Shown: positions 1 through 10,943 of the stretch, piece by piece
How the letters are laid out: each line of letters starts with the position of its first letter
How positions within the stretch are numbered: position 1 is the first letter of the stretch
Assembly (NCBI GenBank): GCA_001600415.1
Contig: BCJX01000001.1
Location: 1,497,398-1,561,397, forward strand
Direction of reading: 5' to 3'
From: Pascua guehoae
Taxonomy: Eukaryota; Basidiomycota; Tremellomycetes; Trichosporonales; Trichosporonaceae
DNA length: 64,000 bases
Made by a program: the position numbers and the translations under genes
The notes under the pieces: generated by a model
The model's database searches: none
Told to the model about the DNA's origin: nothing
What the model saw: the letters and a program-made list of their open reading frames with translations, nothing else

Positions 1-508
1 CCAAGGCCTCGAGACCGTTCTTTACAATCCCCGGCGCGGCAGCGGCGTCGATTGCCGTGCGCTGGACGTGGACAATGGCCGGCTCGCCATGGAGCGTGCC
101 GAGGAGGTAGGCCGAGCCTGTTGTCGGGCCTGGGGTCAGGTGTTAGTTGCGGGGGAGGGTGGGCATGGGAGACAGGGTGGGCATGAGGAGATCGAGCGGA
201 TAGAGGGTAGGAGGGTAGGGTTGAAGTTTGGGCGAGCACCGTGTTGGAACCGTGTTGTTTGCCACCTGCTCTTGGCAGCCCCGTATATCAGAGGCCTCGC
301 CCGCAATGATACTCGACAGGCGCGCGCACAGGTGCTTTCAAATGTGCGCGAAAGGCCGTGCGAGAATGGCCGGCGGCTGGCCAGAATGGCCGTGCGTGTC
401 TACACCATTCCAGCATTACAGACAAGACGCACTTTCAGAAAGGACGCGGTCAAATTCAAACGTCGCGAGCGTCGCGAGGTCGCAGGGCTTGAGGTCGTCG
501 GCGGACAT
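1..508 (-). CDS. DCS1: DcpS/DCS1-type scavenger mRNA decapping enzyme, N-terminal part (runs off the left edge)
   Basis: Two exons are visible on the minus strand: 508-433 (ATG at 508) and 129-1, joined across an intron with a GTGCGT donor, a CTAAC branch point and a CAG acceptor. The splice restores one frame, giving FEFDRVLSESPTTGSAYLLG and then HGEPAIVHVQRTAID. This matches the N-terminal swapped domain of DcpS/Dcs1 proteins (family knowledge: F-x-F/V-x-x-V-L, then LLGT...PAI...E/QRT). These enzymes hydrolyse the capped oligonucleotide or m7GpppN left after 3'-5' mRNA decay. The catalytic HIT motif (HxHxH) should lie beyond the edge and is not seen. The 303 nt intron is long for this window. 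The gene is divergent from the dioxygenase at 1168. The family call rests on about 67 residues. Confidence 0.72.
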
Positions 509-1167
509 TGCGAATGGGCGACGTCGAGGATGATGCAATGCGACGAGTGGAGGTTGGAAAGATGTTAATGACAAGTGACGAGACACGCCAGGCGCGAGGC
601 GCCAGGACGCGCACGAAATGGCTCGTGGCTCGCCAAGCCAGAGAGGTACCGCTTGGAGCGCTTGGAATCACGTGCCCGCGTGGATGGTGGAGAAAGTCCG
701 GAAAAAACGAGTGTGTCACATGTCCCGCCTTGAACCGTCTTGTGCCCCTCTTTGCGCCCCCTTCCGCTCAGTTGCTCCGCCCATGACTGCCCGCAATTGC
801 CCCGATACCAAGTCTTGTGCTCCGTAACGACGTCGTCGGCACCCTCCAGCCCTCCGCGCCCCCCGCCTCGGTGGCGCTCTCCTGCTAATCTGCTGATCCG
901 CCGACTAGTCGCACTGCAAGTGCAGCAACGTAAAAAGGCCGATAGGGCATTTCGGGCCGACGGGGAGCGAGGCAGCAAGCAGCAAGACGACAACGGATAA
1001 CACTTAAGAAACGTTCTTGTACCAGAGGCAGCGTCTCAACTCAACTCTGACTGATACCAACTGCTCTGTACCACAGTTCACAGCAGTCTACCCCCATCAT
1101 TGCACGGCCCTACAGTCCACAACCGGTGCACTTTTACATTACCTCCAAGCCCACCCAGTACCCCACA
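509..1167. promoter_or_regulatory. Divergent intergenic region between DCS1 and the dioxygenase gene
   Basis: This 659 nt stretch must carry the promoters of both flanking genes, which point away from each other. The last 100 nt before 1168 are rich in CA and CT, typical of fungal 5' leaders. No clear TATA box or other site was identified. Confidence 0.5.
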
Positions 1168-2363
1168 ATGGCCCCGCCTATCGCGACAGAGACTGCCACG
1201 GCCGCGGGCACGGAGACGCCGACGCTCAAGCTCCGGGGCGAGCGGGCGCAGCCTTCGATGGACGCGTTCCCCGAGCTCGAAACCAAGGGTGTGAGTGTAG
1301 CATCATTTGTTGTTTTGTTCTAGCGCGGCCGAGAGAAGGGGCTAGAAGCTGGGCTGCCCCTTGGCTCGCCGCAGGTGTGGTGTGGCGGTGGCGCATGTCG
1401 CACCCCACTCCCCTACTGCCCCACCTGGCCGCTTGCATTCACGCCACCTGACACTGACACTGGCAGTACACGGTTGTGCGCGGCGTACTTTCCGAGGAGA
1501 AGGCGGCCCACTATGTGGACGAAATGTACGCGTGGCTCGAGTCGTTTGGGCTTGGGTTCAAGGGCGACGACCGTTCGACGTGGAAGATTAGCAACATGCC
1601 CAAGTTTGACAAGGGCGGGCTATTCCACCGGTTTGGCGTGGGCCACGAGCAGTTTGCGTGGGACATTCGTTCCGAGCCCGCGGTGGTCGACGTCTTTGCG
1701 CGGCTGTGGGGCACCGACGAGCTGATTGTGTCGTATGACAGTGTCAACATTTCGCTCCCGCTCAAGCGCGAGCTGGACGCGGCGCGCGCCGAGCCATGGC
1801 CGCACGTCGACCAGAGCCCGACGCGCAACTGGCGCCACTGCGTGCAGGGTATTGTCAACCTGTACCCGAACGGGCCGGAGGACGGGGGCCTGATGGTCCT
1901 CGAGGGCTCGACGGCGCTGTTTGACGAATACTTCCAAACACACACACACCTCCGCCCCGAGGACGGATGGCCCACGGCAGACTGGTGGGGCCACGCCCAG
2001 GCCGAGCTCCAGTGGTTCTACGACCGGGGCTGCAAGTGGACCAAAGTCGAGGCAGGCCCCGGAGACGTCATTCTCTGGGACTCGCGCACGGTCCACTATG
2101 GCGACGCCGCGCGCGGAGACGAGCCCCGCATCGCCACATATGTCTGCTTCAAGCCCGCACGCGACATGGCGCCAGAAAAACTCAAGGAAAAGCAAGAGTG
2201 CTTTGAAAAGTACTGGGGCACAAGCCACGACCCCCTCGAGTTCCGCATCACCGCCGCGCGTTTCAAGGGCTGGGCCATCGACGAGGGAGAACGCACGGCG
2301 CCCCGCAAGCCCCCCGTCCTCTCGGACCGTGCAAAGCAGCTCGCAGGTCTCGTGCCGTACTAG
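1168..2363 (+). CDS. Phytanoyl-CoA dioxygenase (PhyH) family Fe(II)/2-oxoglutarate oxygenase
   Basis: Two exons, 1168-1290 and 1467-2363, separated by a GTGAGT...CAG intron, encode 339 residues. The ATG at 1168 is chosen because it opens the spliced frame after a CA-rich leader. After the splice the protein reads YTVVRGVLSEEKAAHYVDEM, the usual start of the PhyH fold. The metal triad is visible: HVD at residues 154-156 and a distal His near residue 251 in SRTVHYGD, followed by a downstream Arg (PRIATYVCFK) expected to hold 2-oxoglutarate. The family hydroxylates diverse substrates; fungal members of this length are mostly uncharacterised, so the substrate is unknown. No signal peptide or peroxisomal C-terminus is evident (ends AGLVPY). 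Confidence 0.82.
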
Positions 2364-3160
2364 ACGACAACGGCGGCGGCGACTAGTCCGGGTCGGCTTC
2401 GGCGTCGCAGCCGCGGCGCCGCGCCACCATCACATCACAGTTATTAGTAGTAGAATTCCAGCTGCATGAATACATATGATTTTTTCTCAATGGTTCCAAG
2501 GTGACACACTGTCGCTACCCAGTGACAGACCCGATGAGTAATACCCCCACCACGAGCCCCAGGCGCCGCGGCGAATGGAATGGCCGCGGCCAACGATGAC
2601 GTCCACGATATTAAAACCAACGTCCAGAGTGGTCAGAGATTGCTGACAGATTGACAGTAGGCGTCGGTGCGTCCGATAGCAGCGCGGATAGTGAACGCGT
2701 GTGCATGTGCGTGTGCATGTGATTCGGGCCTTGTCCTGTGTACATACAGCCACTGGCCACAGCCATGCACATACAATAATGCACAGCTCGCACAGCTCGT
2801 GTCTCTGCGGCCGTAGCGCCTAGCGGCCATGGCCACTGCACTGGAGTCTGCACGACCCTGCCGATGGTTACCGGAAGGTCCGGCCGAGTGGCCGAGGCAT
2901 GAGTGGCGCTCAAACGGTGCTTCTCACTGGCGGAAGAGGCCGAGCACTCGGCCGCACCCGCGGCGGCCCCGCGGCGGGCCCGTGCGCCGATCCACCATTG
3001 CCACCATTGCCGACGCTCGGTACGTGTACAAAGTGGTCCGACGCGAGGTGTCTGTCAACCCAAATCTCTCACCAGCGTACACCTGCACCAAGCCAGCACT
3101 ACACCAGCAACCAGCAACCAGCAGCCTCCAGTACACTACCGCATAGCATCCAAAGACACC
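2364..3160. promoter_or_regulatory. Intergenic region upstream of kynureninase
   Basis: The 797 nt between two co-oriented genes should hold the dioxygenase 3' UTR and the kynureninase promoter. The last 100 nt contain CAACCAGCAACCAGCAGCC-type CA repeats, a common leader composition. No gene or clear motif was found. Confidence 0.4.
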
Positions 3161-4929
3161 ATGGCACCCCCGACCAAGCAGCAGCTCCAGGAGTGGGACG
3201 CGGCGGACCCGCTCGCGTGGACGCGCGACGAGTTTGAGATTCCCGACGCGCGCCAGTGCGGCGGCGACGTCGGTGAGTGTTGAGACTGTATCGTGGGTGG
3301 GTGGGTGCTGACGGGGGAACAGATGGCGAGGCCGTCTACTTTTGCGGCAACTCGCTCGGCCCGCTGTCGAAGCGCGCGAGGCAGTATCTCGTCGAGGAGC
3401 TCGACACGTGGGGCAAGACGTGAGTACGAGCATTGGGTGAACGGGGATGGACAAGCTGGCGGCAGTGCTGGCTCGGCGTGCCCGCTGCCACCGTTCAGGA
3501 TGTGGTGGCCATCCTGCCCAACTGGCACGAACACGAGCATGGACACGCTCCCCAGCCGTGCTACACGCGCAAGAGGCCCAGCTCTAATCCCCTCCCCCCC
3601 TACCCCCCAGCGTACACCGCGAACACACCTAACCCCCAGCGCGGTGACGGGCCACTTCCAGCACAAGTACAACCGGCCGTGGAAGCACGTCGACCGGCCA
3701 TTGACGCCGATCCTGGCCAAGATGTTTGGCGCAAAGGAGAGCGAGATTAGCCACAGCGGCACGTTGACCGGCAACATGCACTCGCTGTTTACGACATTCT
3801 ACAACCCCTCTGCGACGCGGTGGAAGATTGTGATTGAAAAGGGCTCGTTCCCGACCGACTGGTTTGCGGCCCACTCGCACCCCAACCTGCACGCTGCGAC
3901 GCTGTCAAAGGAGCAGATTGCCAATGCGGTCATTGCGATTGAGCCGCGCGAGGGCGAGGAGACGCTGCGTACCGAGGACATTCTGGCGGTTCTCGACGAG
4001 AACAAGGACGAGGTAGGTCTGAGGCGTACGCCCGCTCTTGGACAGGCCCACTGACACACACACCAGATTGCGCTCGTGTGGCTGCCGATTATCCAGTACT
4101 ACAGCGGCCAGCTGTTTGACGCCGCGACCATTACCAAGAAGGCGCACGAGATTGGCGCGCTCATGGGCCTCGACATGGCGCACGGCGTCGGCAACGTGAC
4201 CATCAAGCTCGACGAGTGGGGTGTCGACTTTGCCGTCTGGTGCACGTACAAGTGAGTCGTAGTGTGGATGACAGCCCCTGGCAGCGCGTAGTAGCCATGA
4301 CAACAAGCCCTGACACCAGGTACCTGAACGCGGGACCCGGCGCAGTGGGCGGCTTCTTTATCCGCGACGGGCTCGACGACCACGGGCGCCGCCTGGCCGG
4401 CTGGTGGGGCGACAACGAAAAGACGCGGTTCCAGATGACCAACAAGTTTGACCCGACGCCAGGCGCAAAGGGCTACCAGCACTCGTGCACGAGCGCGCTC
4501 GCCACGGTCCCGCTCCTGGCCACGCTGGAAATCATGGACAAGGCAAACTTTGACACGCTGCGCGAAAAGGCCATCCGCCTGACGGCCGCCCTCGAGGACC
4601 TGCTCAAGGCCAGCCCATACTACCTGTCCAAGATCCCGGGTCCCAACGAACAGAGCAACAAGGTCGGCTTCCACATTATCACCCCCGACGCACCGTGGCG
4701 CGGCACCCAGCTGTCCATTTTCATCCACCCCAAAAAGGAGGGCGTCATGCCCCGCGTCTTTGAGCGCATGATCAAGCGCGGGCTCGTCGGCGACGAGCGC
4801 TTCCCGTACGTCATTCGCCTCGCGCCCGTTGCGCTCTACACCCGCTTCCAGGACGTTGGCAAGGCGGTCGACATTATCAACGACGCCCTCAAGGAGGAGG
4901 ACGAGTCAACAAAGGCAAACGGCCACTAG
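3161..4929 (+). CDS. BNA5: Kynureninase
   Basis: Five exons (3161-3272, 3323-3419, 3640-4012, 4067-4251, 4320-4929) give 458 residues. Kynureninase is a PLP enzyme that cleaves kynurenine and 3-hydroxykynurenine to anthranilate or 3-hydroxyanthranilate plus alanine, in tryptophan degradation and de novo NAD synthesis. The spliced protein shows VYFCGNSLGPLS near residue 42, the GTLTGNMH loop, LDMAHGVGNV, and WCTYKYLNAGPG in which K256 is the Schiff-base lysine. The C-terminal part has the family's LAPVALYTRF. Length is typical (about 460). All introns have standard signals; intron 2 (220 nt) is the longest. The cytosolic location is known for the family. Confidence 0.95.
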
Positions 4930-5844
4930 GCAAGGGGTGGCGCGCACAGCTAGATGGTAGGCAGAGGCTCAGGTGTCATGCATGGTTGGGTACATTGTTC
5001 ACCTCTCGGGTACCGTGGGTACATGCCTGTGGCGCACCGTGTGTGCGACATTGACTTGTCGTGGGTACAGTATTCACCTGTCGCGCACCGTGCACGACTT
5101 GCTTGCCCCAGTGGTTGCTGACTAAGACTGATTCTAATGCCATGAATCGCTGATGCGGGGGTAGTTGTTCTGCTCTGGCGCGGTCACCAATTGTGCAACT
5201 CGTGTGGGGCCACCTCCTTGGCACGACCTGTGCTGTGGCGTCCGGGGCGGCCACCTGGGGCGAACGGATCTGGGGTGGACCAAGACGGCACGGAGCGGAA
5301 ATATGTTCAACGTCTTGCAATGGCATTCCTCTGCTCCGTTTATGACAAGAGGTCCAAACGACATACGCAGACAGGTTGTGTTTTGGGACGACGGTCGGTC
5401 AGACGCCATACGGTCACTCAACAATCGTCCGAGCTTTGATCAGAACTGGTTTCCGGTGACAATCGTCGAACAATGTCAAGCGTAGTGACCCTTCTCAGGT
5501 CCCACCATACCTCGACGCACATCGCAACAGGTACGCTCTCTCGCCTGATCCCACTGACTGTGCGTGACTCTGGGTAACTTTGGGCAACTCTGGGTAACTT
5601 GGGCAACTTTGGGTAACTACGGGCAAGTCTGGCACCTCTGTGCACGCGACCCATATGCGGTAGCTGCCTCGAGTGTAACAGCCTCTGAGGGCAACAGGGA
5701 TACCCGCCCTCACCATCACCAGGCCCGTATCCGATGTTGTGGTTGCAACTGTCCATGACGAAAACTCTAAATCCCATCTATCATTGTCCGCCGCCGTTGT
5801 TGTGCGCGACTCTAAATAATTATATCATGTCCCCGCCTCTACTC
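4930..5844. other. Intergenic region between convergent genes, with a decamer repeat
   Basis: The 915 nt lies between the ends of kynureninase (+) and the CPL1-like gene (-). It holds only short open frames with no recognisable protein. A tandem repeat at 5565-5631 is described separately. The stretch near 5800-5850 is AT-richer and may carry 3' end signals. Confidence 0.5.
5565..5631. repeat. Tandem repeat of a TGGGTAACT/TGGGCAACT unit
   Basis: About six imperfect copies of a 9-11 nt unit alternate TGGGTAACT and TGGGCAACT. It lies in noncoding DNA between convergent genes. Confidence 0.75.
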
Positions 5845-6269
5845 TCACATCTTAACACAGCCCCCATCAACAAGGACATACCCCCTCATGCACGAATGCA
5901 CGACACACCTCCCAACCTCGCACGCCACCCCGCCAACGCCCGGGATATCGGTACAGTCCTCCCCCACCCCGGGGCAGCCACCACACGCCTCGAGATTCGT
6001 GGCCGTGTTGAGGCACTCGCGCCCCCGGGGCGTGGTGCAGGCTTCGTGGCCCGGGGCGCAGACGGGACCGCGGCGGCGGCGGGGGAGGCCGGAGGGTGTG
6101 GGTTCGAGGCAGGCTTCGACTTCCTGGAAAGTTAGTATGGGGTTTGGTTTGGGTCTGGTTTGGTTGGGTTGGGTTGGGGTTTTTGGGATGGGGGGGACGT
6201 ACTTCGGGGGTGCGGAGGAGGTAGCACGAGGAGAGAGAGGGGGCGGCGCGGCGCGCGTGCGTCGGGGTT
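5845..6269 (-). CDS. CPL1-like cysteine-rich secreted protein, C-terminal part (5' end lost in assembly gap)
   Basis: The last exon (6123-5845) encodes about 92 residues with EACLEP, VCAPGHEAC, ECLNTATNLEACGGCPG, DCTDIPGVGGVACEVGRC, VVHSCMRGYVLVDGGC and a stop. This cysteine spacing is that of the CPL1-like domain found in secreted fungal proteins (Cpl1 is a cysteine-rich protein of Cryptococcus linked to virulence-related traits). An intron with a GTACGT donor and TACTAAC branch point separates it from an upstream exon whose matching phase reads SCYLLRTPE. That exon runs into the N gap at 6270-6404, so the start and signal peptide are unseen. The intron is rich in CCAAA/CCCAA repeats. Confidence 0.72.
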
Positions 6270-6404
6270 NNNNNNNNNNNNNNNNNNNNNNNNNNNNNNN
6301 NNNNNNNNNNNNNNNNNNNNNNNNNNNNNNNNNNNNNNNNNNNNNNNNNNNNNNNNNNNNNNNNNNNNNNNNNNNNNNNNNNNNNNNNNNNNNNNNNNNN
6401 NNNN
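6270..6404. other. Assembly gap (135 N)
   Basis: A run of 135 undetermined bases. It is flanked by G-rich low-complexity sequence that probably caused the break. It removes the 5' part of the CPL1-like gene. Confidence 1.
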
Positions 6405-6459
6405 GGGGGGGAATGTGTGTGGGAGGGGTGTTGGGGGGGTGGGGATGTGGCCGGGAAGG

Positions 6460-6491
6460 TGGTGGTGGTGGTGGTGGTGGTGGTGGTGGTG
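6460..6491. repeat. (GGT)n microsatellite next to the gap
   Basis: About ten GGT/GTG triplets in a row directly beyond the assembly gap. On the minus strand it would encode poly-His, but no supported frame links it to the CPL1-like exons. Confidence 0.8.
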
Positions 6492-7193
6492 AAGGGCGAG
6501 TAAGGAGAGCACGATAAACGAGTGTGGTGCGCGACGACGCAGTGGATACAGTTACACCCGAACGAGGGAGACGAGGTTCAACAAGATCTGGGGCAAGAGC
6601 TGGGGGCAAGTCACCCGCTCTTTATGAGAGAGGGTTAGCTTGTACTTTTGGACTTTTGCTCGTGCACGATACCTTTGTCAGGCTGGGCCGGGCCCTGCGC
6701 GTCCACGCCCTGATGTTGGCAAGAAAAACAGCACCTGGGCACCTGCGCGCCACGAAGGCCTCTGGCCACTGGCCACTGGGCGGACGCCGTCCACGGCAGG
6801 CAGCTGACGGGGTCGCTGGTGTGGTGGTGAAACGCAGTCCGTATGCCCGTGCTCGTGAGTCACTAGAGCCCTGTCCTGTGCCATGGGCCGGGCTCAGAAC
6901 ACTGCACCCCCCATGCCCCAGCGCACGAACTATTCCCTCTCGCTGGGTGTCATGCCGGCCCAGACGCTGAAGGGCAAGGTGGGTGTCGTGCCATCAGACG
7001 CCGACAAGTTTAAGGACCAGCGCGCTTCTGGGTCAGGAAAGGCCTCGAGCCAGCGGCATCGAGGGCTATAACAGTACACCGGTGTAGGAATGAGACCCGC
7101 GAGTTACGGACCACGGCGACGAGACCCAATCGCGTGCATCGGTAGGTGGGGATGGGGAGTGCAGTATGCATGTCTTGAGAGCATCCGAGATCC

Positions 7194-7232
7194 GAGCCAC
7201 CGAGCCTCCGAGCCTCCGAGCCTCCGAGCATC
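7194..7232. repeat. Tandem (CCGAGCCT)n repeat
   Basis: About five copies of an 8 nt unit, CCGAGCCT or CCGAGCAT, in noncoding DNA. Confidence 0.75.
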
Positions 7233-7403
7233 CGAGGTTCCGGTCGGGTGGCGTGGACATGTACACATCGCTTGGAACAGGGAGAACAGCGAGACAGGGT
7301 GCATGCTAGGGTTCTACAGGTCTCCCAGGGACGAGCGAAACCCGAGAGGCGTCACCGAACAAGGTTGAAACGTTGGTACCATGTTGATTGCGTGTCCATT
7401 GGC

Positions 7404-7443
7404 CTGATGCCTGATGCCCGATACCTGATGCCCGATGCCCGAT
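7404..7443. repeat. Tandem CTGATGCC/CCGATGCC repeat
   Basis: Five imperfect copies of a unit near GATGCC-TGATGCCC, including one GATACC variant, in noncoding DNA. Confidence 0.7.
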
Positions 7444-9547
7444 GGCCAACGGAAAAATAAATCGAGCCCTGCTCGCTGCAGATCCTCGGAAAGAATTCTA
7501 TTGCGATCGGTGAGTCGCCAGTCGTTCAGGGATGCCCAGTGGCGGCCGGATACGTGAGCACGAGCCTCCCTTCCTCGATCCACCAAGCCTGGGTGTAGAT
7601 CCGTACGAGGCTCAACGCGATACACTGTGGCCAACAAAAGGCTCTCCGCCCAAGGAATCAGACCCCTACCTGCGCGGCGGTCCAGGTAGGCCGGGAATGG
7701 CGATCAGTGCACTCGGGCACGAATGCGGCAGGGACCACAAGTCCTTGGTGAGAACGCTGGGTGACAAAACACTGGCTACTGGTTACGACTATGGAGATTG
7801 CGCGTGGCTATCCGCGTGTATCTTTGCGTCGCCCTTCTTTTCCTGTTCGTGGTCGCAGCTTGAACTGGAGCCTGTTGGGCGCACAGTACTCCATTGTGCA
7901 CCTCTTTCATCTGGCAGAGCGCCTTGCCCAACACGCAACACGAGTTTCTCGTCAATCATCTCATCTCTCCTTGCATGCTACAGGGTGACAAATCGCAGGG
8001 ACCCGCCTCGATCGCAGGAATGCGCCTCACGCCTCGCCCTGGTGTGGTACAAACCCGGGAAAACCGGCAGCCACACTGTCGCCCGATCGCCCACTTGGGT
8101 ACATGCAAGGGGTGGAGCAAGGGTGGTGTCGATACCGAGGTATAGCCGTCAAACGCAGGGATACCGAGGAATACCCAGGCATGCTGCCGTTCATGCTGCT
8201 GGGCAGCGATGAGCAGCGAGCCCGAACTGGTCGTTCTGTCTCGCCTTGCTCCATACGACCGACCTTTTTGACCGAGGCCGTACAGTAAGTGCAGGCGTGC
8301 CTGCACGTGTGCAGTGCTGGTCGGGATAGACAAGAACAGTCACCGGTCACTGGGCGCGATCCGTATGTACCCTACCGTACTTGTTTGGGTATGACCTGCC
8401 AGGGCAAGTTTTGTGCCCAACCATGTGTAGTATCCCTGTGGCGGCGCCACACTGACCCCAAATACCGGCTAGGCCGAACCGCTCTCCACCCAACAAACCC
8501 ATGACATTCTCGATATTTCCTCTCCAATCCCGAGAATACCCCTAAACATCCGATCTGAAGGCCAGAAGAAAGATCTGCGGAACGTTCTTCGCTTCCCCAG
8601 CATGCTCCAAGCCACCGGCCTCTGCCCCATCCCTGGCATACGTACCTTGCGGCAGCCACCATGGGCGCCGCCGCGGACCGAGCACTCGGGCCCCCTGAGA
8701 ATCGGACCCCGAGTTGATGTCCCGGGCGCCGCTCACGAACGTGTCCCTCGGCCCAACACCTCACCTCAGGAAACAGCCCGGAGTTCTGGATCCCCGGAAG
8801 TATAGATATCGGCGTGCTGGTGCTACCCATGGACATGTGTTCTAACCCGGAATGGCTAGCAGGCCCAGCCGTGGCAGAGTGGGAGTGGTGAAATGCGCCA
8901 CTGTGAGTTATATGGGAATACGATCAGTGGTCATCGGTGCGATGGGTAGTCGACTGCCTCTATCGTGCGTCTAAAACTCTGGCCCGATGGAGCCTGATCT
9001 TGCATGACCTTAACCTCGTGGTAGGACGTGCACTCTTTGGAACTGGTGACCGTCGTGCCTGTTGGTACTTGTGCCGTTGCGCGTCCTCCTTACTGTTAGC
9101 ACTGAGGCTTCTCGCCCTGCGAGAACCCGAACTCAACCGCGACTGGTGACCACTGACTCTGACCCGCACGCCGCCGAATGGCCCCCAAGGCAGGACCTTC
9201 GGGTGGGAAGGGGGAAGCAAGGACATTGCCCGAGGCGACTGCACAGAGGTCGTAGAGCGCCAACGTACAGCTCACACCTGATCCACTGGCACGCAGGACC
9301 CGCTCAGCACCGTCCTCCCGCTGCCGCTCCACGCGACGACCCTCGCCGTGTACTTGCACTTCTTTCCAACCCCTCGTATATCCCCACCAGCTACTGAAAG
9401 CCTACTCTCAAGTCCTACTAGACAACTACGTGCCGAGTCCCACCCCCTCAGACGCATCGCAACCAGCATCTTGACCCCGCCACACCTCGCCCGAACGCCC
9501 ACCACCCACTGCCGACCCCCGGCCTCCCCGATCACACTCCTGCCGCG

Positions 9548-9940
9548 TCAGCCCGACACACGAGGGACAACGCGACGCACAGTCAGACCCAGACCAAGAC
9601 CAAGACCAAGACCATCGACGCTCGACACGGACCCCCCACGCTCCATCCTAGCCAGCATCTCGACAATATGCGGCGGATTCGGCAAAACCTCAACACGCCA
9701 GGCCCCGGGGCGTCTCCTGTCCTTGCCCGGACGTGCAACTTGCACCGGGCCCGGAACGTCACGGTCCACGAGCGTACCGAAGCCGTCTGTGCCAGAGCCG
9801 CTTTCGGAGTAGGGGCGGACCTGGTCAGGGGCGGAAATTGGGCTGAGGGCGGTATCGATCGGGGTGCCGTGCGATACAGAGGTCGCGGATGCGGATGCGA
9901 CCGAGGCGAGGATGTAGAGCGTGAGTGTGAGCGGTCTCAT
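9548..9940 (-). CDS. Small putative secreted protein
   Basis: A single-exon frame of 130 residues begins MRPLTLTLYILASVASASAT, a good signal peptide with likely cleavage near residue 18. The mature part is Ser/Pro/Gly-rich (TPIDTALSPISAP, SESGSGTDGFG), with a low-complexity GLGLGLGLGL run near the C-terminus. No domain is recognised. It is followed upstream by another secreted-type gene in the same orientation with a similar start (hydrophobic leader, then Thr/Ser and a TPID motif), which suggests an old duplication. Without splice evidence it could also be part of a longer gene. Confidence 0.42.
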   Translation of the reverse strand: MRPLTLTLYILASVASASATSVSHGTPIDTALSPISAPDQVRPYSESGSGTDGFGTLVDRDVPGPVQVARPGKDRRRPGAWRVEVLPNPPHIVEMLARMERGGSVSSVDGLGLGLGLGLTVRRVVPRVSG

Positions 9941-10256
9941 GGTGTCAGGGGGGGTGGTAAGTTGGGGCTCTGTGGCATATGTATCGTAAGTGATGGTTGG
10001 CGTTTCTGAGCGCCGTGGAGGGCAGCAACATTGACCGTGGCCACGTCGCTGGACGTAACCCACGAGGTGGTGCCACGCCACTCACCGCCGATGCGACATG
10101 GCCGTAGAATCTGCTAGCTATAAGCGGGCTCAACCAGTATTCACGTAAAGTACTTGACACTCGACCTGCCGATAATGCCATGCCATGCATGCATGCAACC
10201 TGTTGAACGCAGCCGGCATCTACTCGGCCCCACATGCCTCCAACCTGTACGCGGCG
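9941..10256. other. Spacer between two co-oriented secreted-protein genes
   Basis: This 316 nt stretch should be the promoter and leader of the gene at 9548-9940. On the minus strand a TATAG-containing segment and a CATGCATGCATG run near 10180-10195 are seen. No gene was recognised. Confidence 0.4.
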
Positions 10257-10943
10257 CTACAGCTCGTCCCTCAAGTGTGGCGCGTCCTGCGCGTCGCCGA
10301 GCCCAATCCTGTCCCAATCGCCCGCGACGGCCGCGCGCCTGTCGGCCCACATCTCTGCGCGCTGCTTGCGATACGCCTCGGCGGCCTTGGGGTCGGTCTG
10401 GCGCTTATCCCTGTTGTCCCGCTCCTGTTCTCGCCAGCCGGCGTTGTCAAAGGCGCGTTTCCATTCGGGCACACCCTCACCCCCACCCCCACTTACACCC
10501 CCACCCTCACCGTCCGCGCCCACGTTGGGAACGATCGCCGCGCGCCTAGCCTGAATCGCGCGCATGAGCTCCGCCACCTCGCCCCCGAGCGCCCAGTACC
10601 TCTTCCCATCGCCGTCGACAAAGATGGGCTGCCACGCGTACGCGCTAACCATGCCCGGGTGGGTGAATTCCAGCTCGTCGAGCTCGTCGGGCGTCGACAG
10701 TGTGCCGGAAAACGTTAGCCCGTCGTATACTGCAGGCAGGGATATGGATCGCGCGCTCGCGTCCCCTTGCTCTGTTGGTTGCGAGTCGGCGCCTGCGTCG
10801 ATCGGCGTGGATGCGTCGCCCTCGGCGGAGGCTGTCACGGTCACGTAGACTGTGCGCGTCGTTCGGGGGTGTGTGCTTGTTGTCGACGCGGTGACGGCGG
10901 CAGCGGCGGCAAGCAGAAGCGCCAGAGGGATCAGGCGGACCAT
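10257..10943 (-). CDS. Putative secreted protein with Arg/Asp-rich C-terminal half
   Basis: A single frame of 228 residues begins MVRLIPLALLLAAAAAVTAS, a strong signal peptide. It continues with a Thr-rich segment (TTRTVYVTVTAS), a stretch GMVSAYAWQPIFVDGDGKRY resembling fungal secreted repeat proteins, a Gly-rich linker, and a charged C-terminal third (KRQTDPKAAEAYRKQRAEMW). No catalytic motif is visible and I do not recognise the family. The start at 10943 is chosen because it gives the signal peptide; the frame is open further upstream. The paired TPID motif with the neighbour at 9548 hints at common origin. Confidence 0.5.
   Translation of the reverse strand: MVRLIPLALLLAAAAAVTASTTSTHPRTTRTVYVTVTASAEGDASTPIDAGADSQPTEQGDASARSISLPAVYDGLTFSGTLSTPDELDELEFTHPGMVSAYAWQPIFVDGDGKRYWALGGEVAELMRAIQARRAAIVPNVGADGEGGGVSGGGGEGVPEWKRAFDNAGWREQERDNRDKRQTDPKAAEAYRKQRAEMWADRRAAVAGDWDRIGLGDAQDAPHLRDEL

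Larger units (their letters stand above)
6492..9547. other. Three-kilobase stretch without a convincing gene
   Basis: Only short overlapping open frames occur on both strands, with no recognisable domain and no run of splice signals joining them. It contains short direct repeats at 7194-7232 and 7404-7443, and ATACCGAGG-type repeats near 8130-8180. Composition is less GC-rich and less codon-biased than the neighbours. It may be the control region of flanking secreted-protein genes, a decayed element, or hold noncoding RNA; the sequence does not decide. Confidence 0.45.

Noticed and set aside
6132..6512. Poly-His protein N-terminus (MLSLLALHHHH) as the start of the CPL1-like gene.
   Set aside because: The apparent start is not an ATG, the His run is a GGT microsatellite, and the frame does not join the CPL1-like exon phase.
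6883..7071. A 62-codon plus frame starting MGRAQNTAPPMPQRTNYSLS.
   Set aside because: It has a fair start context but is too short, has no splice partners and no recognisable feature.
6492..9547. A transposable element in the gene-poor stretch.
   Set aside because: I found no transposase, reverse transcriptase, terminal repeats or target-site duplications; only short direct repeats are present.
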